64,000 nucleotides of DNA from Channa striata (taxonomy: Eukaryota > Chordata > Actinopteri > Anabantiformes > Channidae). Shown piece by piece: positions 35,890-47,420 of this stretch. Position numbers and translations under genes: made by a program. The stretch lies in assembly GCA_033026295.1 (NCBI GenBank), contig CM065182.1, positions 22,132,215-22,196,214 of the forward strand. The letters run 5' to 3'. The notes beneath the pieces are model-generated. The model ran no database searches, was not told the origin of the DNA, and saw nothing but the letters and a program-made list of their open reading frames with translations. Position 1 is the first letter of the stretch. Each line of letters begins with the position of its first letter.

Positions 35890-36560
35890 TGGAACATATA
35901 ATTTCCTCAGGAGCCTTTCCTGAACCAGGTCTCACCTCTCATAAACAGAATTCAAAAGAAAGTGGTGTACTAGGCCAGAAAGAGGGCTAACACCTAATAG
36001 TTCCTTTAAAAAGTCCCAGGTTAATTGTAATTGAGTCCACCAGAGGGCTGTCAACAGCAATAATTACAGAGTCTCCCATAATAATCGTAAAAAAGGCATA
36101 ATTTAACAGTTTGATGGTGTCCCCGTTATTAACCAATCTGAGCAGATGGCAGCTGAAGCATCTTCGATGTTTTTTCAGGCTGAGGGATGAGGATTAATGA
36201 AAATAAGCAGAGAGCCGGACGGTGTCAAAAAAACTGCTGCCTGTGGACATTAAAATGACTTATTATATAATTATATGAAGGCATATTTCCTTCTGCTTAA
36301 TCACCACCCTCTTTTTTTTATTCCTCTCCCCGTTTCTCCGTGCTAATCTGCCCACTCCCAGCTTTGGGTGTTTGCCTGTCATACCTGTAATAGTGATCAA
36401 ATTCAGCCTAGAACTCGGGTGATGCCACACACACATACACGTTAAGAGCTCTCAATGGGTCGGTGTTTACCTCGCACTCCTCCTCAGTCTAGTATTTCTT
36501 TGACTCTCATTTGCATGCATTCTATGACACCGTGATAATGATCAAGATGTCTATTACTCC
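35890..36560. other. CNE-like block with CTCF-like site
   Basis: About 670 bp rich in homeodomain-type words (GTTAATTGTAATTGAG, CAATAATTACAGAG, GAGGATTAATG, CTGCTTAATCACC) with no repeat relics. It carries the CTCF-like site at 36037. Among the stronger regulatory candidates here, still without an alignment. Confidence 0.35.
36037..36050 (+). promoter_or_regulatory. CTCF-like core motif
   Basis: CCACCAGAGGGCTG matches the CTCF core CCASYAGRKGGCRS at 13 of 14 positions, including the central CCACCAGAGGGC. Confidence 0.4.
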
Positions 36561-38879
36561 TAAGTAAAGAGTATTAAGATAAATAGGAGCACTCTTCCGA
36601 AGTCTACCTTCCAAACACTCGAGTTTTATAAAGAAAAATCCAAAGGTTGGGAGGGACGGGAGGAATGGAGGGTTTGAAATTCGTCTTGATTAGCGCTTGT
36701 GCATGAAAAGCCAAATTGATAATGAAAGATGTGTCCTTCTTTGGAAGCTTTTGTGCACTGTTTTTTTCCAAATAACTGCATCCATACTGTAATGTTCTGC
36801 CAAAAAAGAGCATGCAGTCGCAGTTGCATGAATTATTTTGCACAGTCTCACAACTTTCCTGGAAACATGGTTTTAACCCAATTTTCCATTTAGACAGGAT
36901 AATGTAAACAAGCATATTTTATACAGTGCTGTTAAAAATGTTTTTATTATTATCATTGGTTTTTAATAAACTGAGTTTAAGCTATGCTTAAGAGGACATT
37001 TTAGTATCTACATAGCATAAACTGTGCATGCATTACACACTTTTTTCACTTCCACTCACTCAGTTCTGTCTTTTCATAAATGGTTCACTACCAATTTGGT
37101 TTTTCTCACCGGATGTAGCAACTTTTAAGTGCCAGCAAAAAACCGGCTGGTGACAAAGCTAAAAAAACTGAGACTGGTGACAAACCTAGTGACTTGCTGA
37201 CCAGACTACTTTCCTGGATGTGAGTCACTAATATTTCTTAGCAAACGTCTCTGCTGTGGCTGTAACTCTTCCTCTGCAGGGCAGAACAACAGCACGTTGA
37301 GGAGTGAAAGTGCTGTCTTGTCATACAGGTAAAGTAAGTAAATGAATTTAGATGCCTAACACACTGTGATTTCGAACTAATTCCTGAGATTAATTGATTA
37401 ATTTGAAGAAAAAAAACAATATTTTTATTAAAAAGGTAATATTTCTCTCGTAGTACCATTCTACGCTCGAAGTATAATTTTAGACCCTGAACTGTATATA
37501 TTCCCCATGCTACTGAAAAGTGGTGATCAATATCGATATTTTCCAAGATATCAAATGGAAATTCCAGTAGTGTGATGTCGATATCCAGCATGAAACGGTC
37601 AAAGTCCTATGGGACACACAACAGAAAACAGAAGAAAGGTGGAGGAGCAAAAAGAGAAAGGTCTACTTAAAAAAGTAGAAATAGAATACATAAATTAGCT
37701 ACACCGGGATCATTTCTCTCTCCCTGTCGTCTGCAAATGTCCACTTTAGTGTCCACATGAGCCAAGCTCGGATAGTATGCTTAGATTTTTTAAATTTGCC
37801 TCTGCATTGTGGTATTGTTTGCTCCAAGGATTGGGTGATTGTAAATCAAACACTAACTGCAATATGTAATTTATTCCATGGGAATTAGGGGACTGGAAGC
37901 CATCTAACCAAGGCACAAGAAAGTCTAGATGCAGCCCTGTGCATCTGCGTACACACACCATTTTCTGAACATTTCGGCTGTTGTGGAAGTTGGAAGTTGT
38001 TTTTTGGATCAAAACATTTTACTTTCTTGTTGAAAAAAAATTAAAAAAAGATCTCAGATTTTCTGTTTATATCTTCAAAGTATTTTCTGCACATTTAGCT
38101 TTTTAAGAAAGGAGTCAGCCAGCTTGCAATCAAAGAGTACATAAGAGCCCATACACAGCTGGGAAATAGGAACAAGTAGCAGCAGGTTAGTCCACTGACC
38201 TTAGTTCACACTGCAAAATAAATCTGTTCCGAAAATGTCAAAAGTCACTGTGTTCTTTTAGTGACAGGAAAGGACCACATGTGAAGTCACCAAACAAAAA
38301 GCCAATGTGCTGCAGATTTTTCAGCTGGAGGGCATGGCTTTTTTTTAACATCTGATGAGGTGACAGGTGCACAGTAATCTACTTTACATCATTAGAAATG
38401 CACTTATTAAGTACATGTCATGTATAGATCTGCTACACTGACTCCTCTACACCAAATATTTTGCAAAGGAATTCATGTTTTGCCTTTGCATAATGATGTC
38501 ACTCTAAACTGATCTACATCTGCAGCTTCTAGTTTTCCAGTTTCCTTGAGGTGTCATCTGACTCTGACTCCACCGTACAGAGCAGCTGTGATCAGTGAGG
38601 CAGTGGTAACTGAACCAGAGAGTTGGCTTTAAACAAAAGGAAGTGCAAAAGAAGAAAAAAAAGGGCATTTTGTCATTTGCTCAGATTTAGAGGTTAAGTG
38701 CTGTGATCTCAGCTGAAATACTTTTTTTATTTTATTATTATTTTTTTTTTTATCAGTGTGGTTTTCACCTGATAAATTATGGCAGATCTTGTTTGCTGTC
38801 AGCAAAGTCCAACACCATTCAAGCTGGATGAGTCTATGAAGACAGGAAATAAGTCCTTTCCTCACCTGATGAAAATTTC
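36561..38879. other. Spacer, no gene seen
   Basis: Mostly AT-rich. 37145-37190 holds a short direct repeat (CTGGTGACAAAGCTA / CTGGTGACAAACCTA). Frames of 60-117 codons lack domains. Confidence 0.45.
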
Positions 38880-39500
38880 ATGAAATATATAAGAAAGGGG
38901 AACACAGGAAGGGAACGGGAGTGAGCGACTGTTTTGGACGACAGTTCAATTATTGTAGTTGATGGGATGGCAACCTGACCCTTCATCTGCATGCCGCCGA
39001 GACGATATTAACTGCGATCGCCATACCTCATGTGTCAGGTCCCAGCCAAAAATGCTCGGCAAAGGGTATTCATCATTTATTACAAGTCATTCCCAGCGCC
39101 TGTCCTAATTCCACTGCTACTTTCACCTGATCAATGCTGTGTGCAAATAAGGAAGGACGACTCAGGCATCGATGTCTGATGAGAGCCGGGGCCGGCTTGG
39201 GCTGGTGGGAGAATGATACCTTTATAAGAGGATTTGTCAGATTGGGTTTCTCAGAGTGAGTGCAAAAGAGGCTACAAAGACACATGCCCTCCATCCGGAC
39301 ACCATAAATGAGGATCATCTGCTCTCAAAAAGTCTGGGGACAAGGATGAGGACATTTAATACCCCGAAGGAATAGGCCGAGTATAAAGGCTCTGATGATG
39401 AGTCATAGGCGGTGAAGAGGGCATGCATATAATTTGCACTGTAGGCCAATACGAGAGAACGGGAAGAAATGAGTCAGAGCTGAAAGATACTGCACTTAGA
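38880..39500. other. CNE-like block
   Basis: Complex, CpG-containing stretch (GCATGCCGCCGAGACGATAT, ACTGCGATCGCCATACC) with ATTCATCATTTATTAC and CACCTGATCAATGCTG. Free of repeats and of domain-bearing frames. Regulatory candidate on character only. Confidence 0.3.
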
Positions 39501-40659
39501 TCTGGATGGAAAAGACTTAAGAATAATTTCCATAAAAAAACTACTTACAAGTGTTTATAAATTACATATTAATTTTCGTTGTAACGAGAAATCGAACACG
39601 TTCACCAATTTAAGTACTCAGTGGTTCAGGTAAATTTTCAAATATTAATTCAGTTAATTTTTAACTACTTCTGTGCTTTTTGTCCCAATAACAGAAATCC
39701 GCTGTGAATTTCCTGTTGTTGGCAGCACTGGCTGCAGGCTGGAGTAACACATAGAGCACATGCATTTTAATTGAAGTCAGGTGTGTGATTTAGACCTACA
39801 GGATTTGTCTGTGGTTTCATAACTTGAAGCCTCTGTGGGAACATGTACTAGACTAAATGTGAGTCTGTACTATAGAAGAGGGTAAATGGGGCGACGTGTC
39901 AGGGCCAGACTTGGCTGTGTCAGGATAGTAGAGTCATTATAAAGGTCTTCACTACAACAACATGCATGCGGAAACACAAAGGAGGTTTCATTTTTGGAAA
40001 TCGAAAAGTTCTCTGAAGCACTACAGTTGTACAGTAACAGATTACTTTAATAACAGTAACTTTGTAGTGTCATCAGTTACTTTAGAGTTTTTAATCTGTG
40101 TACATGATTCGGATATTGTCACAGTCATTTCTAAAATTAACAGTGGACTGGGGATGAACATATTTTGGCTCCTGCTGAAAGGATCAATCTGCTCTGCTCT
40201 AGTGTTCACATTATGGACAACATTCAACATTCAACAATTACAAAAATCATTTTCACTGTTTCATGATTTATTAGTTTTGGGGATATTCATTTATACTGCA
40301 AATGTTACACATTATTTACACTACGCTTTTTTTTTTTTACCCATCTCTTTAACAAACCCCTAAACTAAGTCTAAATAACTGCATTTTAACATTCAGTGGA
40401 CCGGGTGGAAAGACAAAGACAGAGAGAGTGAGAGATCGAAAGTTACTGGAAAATATCTAAAAACCGTTGTTGGTCATTTTACCTGCCTGTAGTAGACAGC
40501 CCCTTACTTCCAGCACAACAGCTCCAGTCCACACGTTACCCCAGCAAAGGCTCTACACTCGTGAGCTTCTACAGCTGGATCAGAATGTAACAGTCACGTA
40601 ATTTCCATGATTCTTTCTCAGTAAAAAGTTTACACTTGAAATCTGTGCATAAAGAGAAA
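39501..40659. other. Spacer with CAGTG-type repeat traces
   Basis: 40029-40100 contains CAGTAACAGATTACTTTAA and TCATCAGTTACTTTAG, like the interior of the CAGTG-ended elements at 21558, but no ends are seen. The 133-codon frame at 39962-40363 runs through this and is rejected. Confidence 0.4.
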
Positions 40660-40690
40660 AGAACCTGGGGAGAACTCCACACAGAAAGGG
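40660..40690. mobile_element. Terminal scrap of the 6277 repeat family
   Basis: GAACCTGGGGAGAACTCCAC then ACAGAAAGG equals the usual end of the family (GGGAGAAC..ACTCCACACAGAAAGG). It abuts the Tc1-like relic. Confidence 0.5.
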
Positions 40691-40710
40691 TGTAGACTTA
40701 TACCGGGGAC

Positions 40711-41102
40711 ATTCTGGCCTTCCCAGTCTCCAGACTTTACATCACTGAACACCTGTGGATAGATCTGAAGCCTATGCTTGGCAGACAGCTGAGAGATGTG
40801 CTACTTGGGACAATTATGCCATGAAGAATGGGCTAAAATGACACCGGGATGAATGCAAATGCTGTTCAGAGGTCATTCAAAGAGGATGAAGCCTAGATGA
40901 AAGAGGTCACGAAGACCGGACAGAAAGGCAGGACATACAAATGAGTGGACATTACATAAACAGGACCTTCTTACTTCCATAATTTTACTGTAACTTGAAG
41001 AAACACATTGAAAAGCTGAAAGAAAAATATTTTTCCTTTTTACTCTTTTTACTTTTTGCTTTTGCAAAGTGAGGGGATGCAAAGTTTTGCACTCAACTGT
41101 AG
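40711..41102 (+). mobile_element. Tc1/mariner-like transposase relic with 3' end
   Basis: CCCAGTCTCCAGAC encodes the SQSPD start of the Tc1 catalytic motif. After a frameshift, EHLWIDLKPMLGRQLRD follows, then EEWAKMTPG, the C-terminal part of Tc1-like transposases. The 3' end GGGATGCAAAGTTTTGCACT plus CAACTGTA resembles a Tc1 terminal repeat. Broken by frameshifts and stops, with the 5' half missing. Dead. Confidence 0.65.
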
Positions 41103-42991
41103 GCATGTGTAAAGCTAATTAATGCAGCCTGGAGCTAGGTATTCAAAACGTTGTGTTTGCTTAAAAAATCACAGGATCGAGGTTCATAGCATTGTGTACC
41201 TAAGTCTCCCCCAACTGTGAGAATCCCACCCCAGAGGGATCAATTAAAAACTTGATGCACACTGTGTGTGAGCGCTGGAAGAAGAAAGGGAGAACAATGT
41301 GGATATTCATGAAGAGAGCTGGAGTGTGGGTGTTGGCGGCGATGATGGTGATGATTGTGGGTGGTAGTGGGGTGAGGAAAGCTTGTCACATCTCTTTTGC
41401 TTCTTTCCGCCTCTTACTAAAACCCAACAAACTGGCACCTTTGGCAGAAAAGAGGGTGCAAAGGAGCACACGATAACACAGACTGATGTAACTTCCGCGG
41501 TTCCTTCACATGGGCACTGTTCCATCTGCAGCTGTGTCTTAAACAGGCAAGCCCACACTCAACCCGCTAAACTGCGGCTCATTTTCATGCAATAGGAAAA
41601 GATACCCTTCCGTTTCAATCATCAGAGAGCTTTTCTCGCTCTCAGTTGCCCTCTATAGGTTGACCCTTTGAAAACACCTCAAACACTCTCTGCTTGTGTT
41701 GTTGGCTTGTCTCTATTTGAGAAGTGTATCCGTAAAAACTTGTGGCAATCTGTATAAGCAGCAGCTGCGGCTGAACTGATGGCTCTGAAGAATTCACTTA
41801 GTTCTGCATTACTTATAAGAGATCCACATTCAACAGCAGTGAAGGATGCAACACATGAGCGGCTTTTGTGATTTCACAGTTGTTCAGATGAGTGAGCGGA
41901 GATCCACACAAAATATCACACCTTGCAAACTGTCTGAAGATGCTGCAGTTGGTTTGTTTGCAGGTCCTTTCAATACAAATATGCCTTGAGCAAACAATAC
42001 CACAATGCAGGCGTGACTAATTTAAAAAATCAAAGCATCCTATCCGCGGGTGGCTCGTGTGGACACTAAAGTGGACATTTGCAGAAGACAGGGAGAGAGA
42101 AAAGATCCCGCTGTAGAGTCTGTGCTACAGTCGGTTGCATGATTGCTGGTGCTACCGAATCTCCCAAACGGACTCGCTGAACATTATTGTAAAATACCGG
42201 TCAGCACCACAGCTTGGCCTGCAGACATAAGGGCGAGCTAGACTGTCATGCCTTAACAGGTCTTCTTTGTATTTTGTATAATTACCTAGTGGCTGATTTC
42301 CAGCATTCTGTTTTGACCAAATAGAAGAGAAACCAAATCCTGTGTGATGTGCAAGAAGAGCTAGATGAGCATTACTATATGATTATCACAATGTAGAATG
42401 GTATTATGAAATTATTTTAGAAACATTTTTGGTGACAAAGTAACTATGTGTGTTAGCGAAGCTCCTTTTAAAAGCAAAAGTTTGCAAGGTACAAATGACT
42501 TCAAAATGGAGATAACTGAATTGTAGCAAAAATAATCAGAAAGCATCCTCAAAGGCACTTATAACACATGTTGTACGCTGTACATTCCTTGAGAATGTAT
42601 GAAACATAAATCGAATGAAATATGGTACAAAAACTCTGATGTCATAAAACAAGCCATTCACCAAAGTTTATTGCAATCACAGGTCAAACAAAAACCAAAA
42701 AGATAAAACAGGTCACTTCATGGGGCAGAATGACGACTGTCAGCTTTGGTCTGACACTGACTCTATAGGCCAGGTGCTGATACTGCACCATGCATGTGAC
42801 TCAGGTAGCCAGGTCACTTCTAAAACAACAACAACCTCGACAACCTCTTTAACTATTTATGAAAAAACAGTAACTATCAATTATTCTGATCAGCTGGCAT
42901 CCATTATAAATCAAGATCTCTCAGCTTGTCACTTCACGACAGCAGAATGTGTTCCACATGTTGCTGCAAGCCTTCCATCTGTATCCATGCT
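41103..42991. other. Spacer, no gene seen
   Basis: AT-rich to mixed. The 41252-41595 frames overlap on both strands without domains. Confidence 0.45.
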
Positions 42992-43076
42992 CATGAGGGC
43001 GGGGCCACAACTGGTGGGGTGGGATTCTATCCCGTGACCTTCAGCAAACCAATGTTCTTCCAGTGGAGCCAGGCTA
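42992..43076 (-). mobile_element. SINE fragment, minus strand
   Basis: It shares an identical run of about 27 bp with the 31580 SINE (GGGGCCACAACTGG through GGGATTC). The minus-strand B box GGATAGAATCC lies at 43032-43022. The head and distal body are lost. Confidence 0.65.
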
Positions 43077-44143
43077 ATATAAATCCCAATATAAATAAGG
43101 TCTAGATAAAAATGTCAGTTTTAGGACTTTAAAAACTACAGTCAATTGTTTTATGCATGACATCTGACAATCATGGGATCTAAAGCTGAACCCCATCTCT
43201 GTTTGTGGTTTATAATTATAAACACATAAAACATAACAAAAAAAATTATGTAACTACTTGTACCACTATGGAAATATGAATGTAGCTGAACTACCAGCGA
43301 GCTATTACAACAACTACATTAGCTAGCGAGCTCAGCACTAGACCAGTCCTAGGAGCTCCCTCTCTGTTTACTCTATACTGGTCTTCAGCATTCATCTGCA
43401 TCTGGCCAATAATTCTGTGTCAGCACTGCTGGCTTCATATCACTCAAACAACATAGATATTTAACTTTATTTAAAATTATGAACAAGCACGATACTAATT
43501 TATGGTAAGGCAAATAAGTTAGAAAAAGCAGTCCATTTTAAGTAAGTCATTTTTTTAATTTTTGATTTGAAATAAATCAAATAATAAAAAAATTTATGAA
43601 CTAAAACTGTTGACGATGACATTCAAATGAATATCTTTAAACAAAGATTTTTCACAGAATTGTTTTCCTACTGATTTGCAAACGAATGCATCGAGTTAAT
43701 TCATCTACTTTGTGGGTGGAATCTGTAATCTGTAAATGTGATCATTTGCAGACAGACAGAGAAACTACACAGCGGTGCATTGTTGCATAGCATCATAGTT
43801 CATGTGAGTTTTAATGTAACATCTCCACAGAACCGCACAGTACGTTTCCCCTGTCACCGCTGTGTGGGTGAGAGACTTCACAGTGTAACATGGTCACACC
43901 TCTCCTGAAAAGCCATTGCAAAATATGGCAAATGAAGGCACTGCATGTATGCACTCTAATATTAAACACATTATTAATGAACGTGTGAACAATGGTGTGA
44001 CTCTTACTAAATCATTGTACATTGGTTTTGTTGGTGCTCAGTACGACTTCAAAGCTGGTGAAATGTTATTTTACCTGCAATACCACCACCTGAAATCCAG
44101 TCACACGCAGAGGAACATGTTACAATGAACAACTCCTTTGAGC
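43077..44143. other. Spacer with a 16-bp palindrome
   Basis: GTTTATAATTATAAAC at 43208-43223 is a perfect palindrome. Otherwise AT-rich with no gene or repeat recognised. Confidence 0.45.
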
Positions 44144-44170
44144 CACTTTTACATTTTAGATGTAAAAGTG
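44144..44170. repeat. Perfect 11-bp inverted repeat, 5-nt loop
   Basis: CACTTTTACAT and ATGTAAAAGTG are exact reverse complements around TTTAG. The stem does not extend outward. Confidence 0.9.
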
Positions 44171-45012
44171 CATTAATGTTCAGTTTAGTTCAGTTACTGT
44201 GTTTATTTCCCTAGCAACTGCTGGCATTCATCTGAATATTACTCTAAGCAGAATAAGTTTAGTGCTGACTTTGAAAGTCGGCCTCTGAGACTAAACATTA
44301 AGGACAGTTTGATACTGTTGCAGCACAGCACCATCAGCTCTAACCACTGTACAGGCGGCATGATACAAAAACAGAACACAGGTAATGTTGCAGTAAATTG
44401 CATAGTCAGGCATATGTTGGCTATTCCCCCAAGAACCCATGTGGATTCCCAGGAGTTCTGGCATGCTGATCTGCTGCAGGAGAGCTAGCCAGCTGCGCCT
44501 TAGCCATATGTTTTCATGTCATTAAAGGGAATGCCCTGGTTATACCTGATGTACCACATGGAGATGGTGCAATCCAGCAGAATCATTTCAATATGACCTA
44601 GAAAAGGTTCGGGATGGATGTTGCAGAAACAAGTTACTTCTTTTCTTCTAAAAAGAAAAAGAGAAGGAAATGACAAGTTAAAAAGAATTCCAATGAAAAC
44701 ACTGCACAGAGGTTAGAGGTGATTCGTCTGTAGACGGAGTGGGCAAACCTGTGCATCCAAAGACCTTAGAATCATAAGGTTCTACTTCTGTTGAATAGCC
44801 ATTGTTTTGTGTTCTTGTAAAGTTTTGCTGTATATATACACACACACACGTGTAATTTTGTGTGTTTTTGTTTTTTTACTACAAAAGGTGACTTAATACA
44901 AGTAAGGATTTATTACAGACAGGTGGAAAAATGGCATATATGATCATGTTTTTCTAATCATCTTGTTTAGATCTTGTTTGGTCCATTCCACCTGGAATTG
45001 TGGAAAATTCTA
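44171..45012. other. Spacer with short TA/CA run
   Basis: A TATATACACACACAC run lies at 44831-44850. Nothing else recognised. Confidence 0.45.
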
Positions 45013-45240
45013 TTTATAAGACATGCTTCTACCTTATTGGTACCCAAAGCGCTTACTAATCATACTCAGAATCATGCACATGCTCACACACTGAGGGTAT
45101 AAGCCTGGCATGCACTCACCAAGTTGGGGTTCAGTGTCTTGCTCGAGGACATTTTGACATGTGACAGGAAGAACTTGGGATCAAATCAACAACCCTGGGA
45201 CTGGTGGATGACTGCATCCAATTACCATAGCAACTGGGCA
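45013..45240 (-). mobile_element. tRNA-derived SINE, minus strand
   Basis: Inverted copy of the 22424 family. The plus strand shows its tail reversed (ACCTTATTGGTACC, CAAAGCGCTTAC), the body TTCAGTGTCTTGCTCGAGGA, and the head reversed (GGGATCAAATCAACAACC, CTGGTGGATGACTGCA). The minus-strand B box is GATTTGATCCC. The A box is decayed. Confidence 0.75.
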
Positions 45241-45285
45241 GTACAAGTAAGTATCTTGTTACTCTGCCTTCGCAGCATGCTGAGT

Positions 45286-45304
45286 AAAAAAAAAAAAAAA
45301 AAAA
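45286..45304. repeat. Poly(A) run, 19 bp
   Basis: Nineteen consecutive A. It lies 46 bp beyond the head of the minus-strand SINE, so it is not that SINE's tail. Confidence 0.9.
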
Positions 45305-45912
45305 CAGTCGTCTGGATCTACAATCTACAATTTTCTGTGCTCTTAATGTCCGCCCTAACCAGTAGGCTACGACAGATGAATTTGAGTCTCTGAAAATGCT
45401 ACTGGTAAACCTAAATTAGATATCTCAGCTGAGCTGCTTTTGAACAAATTAGGCAGCCCACTGGAAATAAGTAAGGACTTATGAAGAAGGACAAACAGTG
45501 GACAGAGGGCTGACAAATATAAGACAACTGTAGAGACATTCATAGAGAAATTTGATTTTTGCTGTCGTCTTCCATTCTTTTAGTATGTAACTTCGGATTG
45601 TCTTTGATTTCTTTAACATTGAAGCATGTCACACAACAACCTTTGTTCCCAATTATAGCTTTTTAAAAAATGTGTGATGCTGTTATTAAAACAAAGTAAT
45701 ATTTTGGAGGTTTTTCCAGGAAAACTCTGGATTTTTGTCCTGTCAAAAAAGCTCCAGCCACGAGGGGTCAAAAACTGTCAAGAGTCACTTGACTTGTAGT
45801 ATCCAATTGTCGCATGGGTTTTTTGTTACATGCCTAGGGACTGTGTGTGGAAACTAGCAGTTTTTGCTATAATCCACCATATTTACACTTGCTATTTATT
45901 TATGTGCGCTGT
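45305..45912. other. Spacer, no gene seen
   Basis: AT-rich; nothing recognised. Confidence 0.45.
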
Positions 45913-45930
45913 TATATATATATATGTGTG

Positions 45931-45997
<67 letters not shown>

Positions 45998-46078
45998 ATA
46001 TGTATGTATGTATATATATGTGTGTGTGTGTATGTATATATATACACACACACTGTACATACTGTATATATATATATT
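45913..46078. repeat. Compound (TA)n/(TG)n microsatellite
   Basis: About 165 bp of alternating TA, TG, TATG and CA blocks, including a 32-bp uninterrupted TG run from 45961. Frames of Y/I/C/V residues over it are artefacts. It is an alternating purine-pyrimidine tract. Confidence 0.97.
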
Positions 46079-46779
46079 TATCTTAAAATTATTTAGCTTA
46101 ATATCTTAAAACCAGTGACAATGCAGTTGGAACCCTATTGTCTAATCTATTGACTCTATAGTCTCTCAAATTTGTATTACAAGGAATAAAATCTGGGATA
46201 ACATATTCCAAAATACAAATGCAAGGAGATTTTCAATTATTTTGTAACTATTTTTTTTAAACTAGGCCAAGTCCATCAACTGACCTGCAACTGAGTTGTA
46301 GTTCACTTGGTGAAAGGTTTGACTGCCACCCAAAAAAAAAGTGAGGACAGCCGCAGTGCGAACCTGGAACAAGGATCTAGTGATGTTTATAGGATACAGA
46401 CTTCAGGTATTGAAGGCCAATCATTTTTAAACTAGTATGAAAACTGACAATTTCATTTATGAAATACAGTGGAGTTCAAAAAATGAGGGGTCTATAATAA
46501 AAGACGGCTGTAGTTATTACACAGCTTCTCCAGGCAGCTTACAGAGCCAAAATGATGAGAATTGTGTTTCTGTCTAAGTACATATGGCCTAAACTGTACT
46601 CTTCTTGCTACAGTTATTAATCAGCTTTTAATCACAGCAGTCAAATTAATCGCAAAATAAATGTTTCCCCTTTACAGGCTACGTTGCTGACAGAGCAAAA
46701 AACTCTGTCTCCATAAAAACTCTTTGTGTTTTATGAATATTGTCCCCTGAGCTGTTCTGCTGGCCAGTACTCATGTCTG
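46079..46779. other. Spacer with lone Tc1-like end
   Basis: TACAGTGGAGTTCAAAAA at 46465 resembles a Tc1-type terminal repeat, but no partner end was found. Otherwise AT-rich. Confidence 0.35.
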
Positions 46780-47420
46780 AACACTGACTCGAGGGGGTTC
46801 ATAGCTGCTACGTCTGCACTCAGCAACACGTCCATCACAACTTTCTTTCCATAAATACAAGTGGGCACAGAGGCCCAGCAGTGGCGTCCACTGAGTGTCT
46901 CAGAAACATTATTAGGCTTGAGAGAGGTAAATGTCCTCAGATACTCTGAGGCCTTTTGGCCAGCAGCCTCCTGCTGCCACTGTTTGATATGCAGGAGCTG
47001 AGAAGCATGTTGCTCGTCTGCAGCTCCCTCACTGACCGGAAAGCTCTCTTCTGTCTCTCTCTCTCTCCAGGCTAATTGATTGTAATGAAATTGCCAGAGA
47101 CAATCTCGAGAGCAGACTTAATTGATAAATGGAATCAAGAAAGTGTAAAAAGAAGCGAAGGTGACAGTATGCAGAGGCTTTTGGAGAGTCCTGATGACAT
47201 TTCCCTCTATCTGTGTGAAAATAATTGCACCTGCCTCTGTGCGTGTACGATTGGAGGTATCGAGGGTGGCAGGAGGATAGTGCTGCTGTTGACTATAGGT
47301 GTAGCAGTGGTGTATATTGTGATTGTGTATCCGCTAAAATAATTTAAAGCAGCAGAGCTGTAGGACACTGTCTGAATGCCGTCTTTGATTCAGTGATGTA
47401 TTAGCAGTCCCTTCTGTGTC
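46780..47420. other. CNE-like block / possible exon
   Basis: Complex block with a strong splice-acceptor-like tract TCTCTCTCTCTCTCCAG ending at 47070. It is followed by homeodomain-rich CTAATTGATTGTAATG and CTTAATTGATAAATGG. An ATG frame at 47085-47342 (85 codons) ends in a hydrophobic segment. Enhancer-like element and exon are both possible; neither is proven. Confidence 0.3.

Noticed and set aside
39962..40363. 133-codon plus-strand frame
   Set aside because: Overlaps CAGTG-type repeat traces and lacks any domain.
45830..46109. Tyr/Ile/Cys/Val-rich frames
   Set aside because: Translation of the TA/TG microsatellite.
46465..46482. Complete Tc1-like element starting at TACAGTGGAGTTC
   Set aside because: No partner terminal repeat or transposase found downstream.
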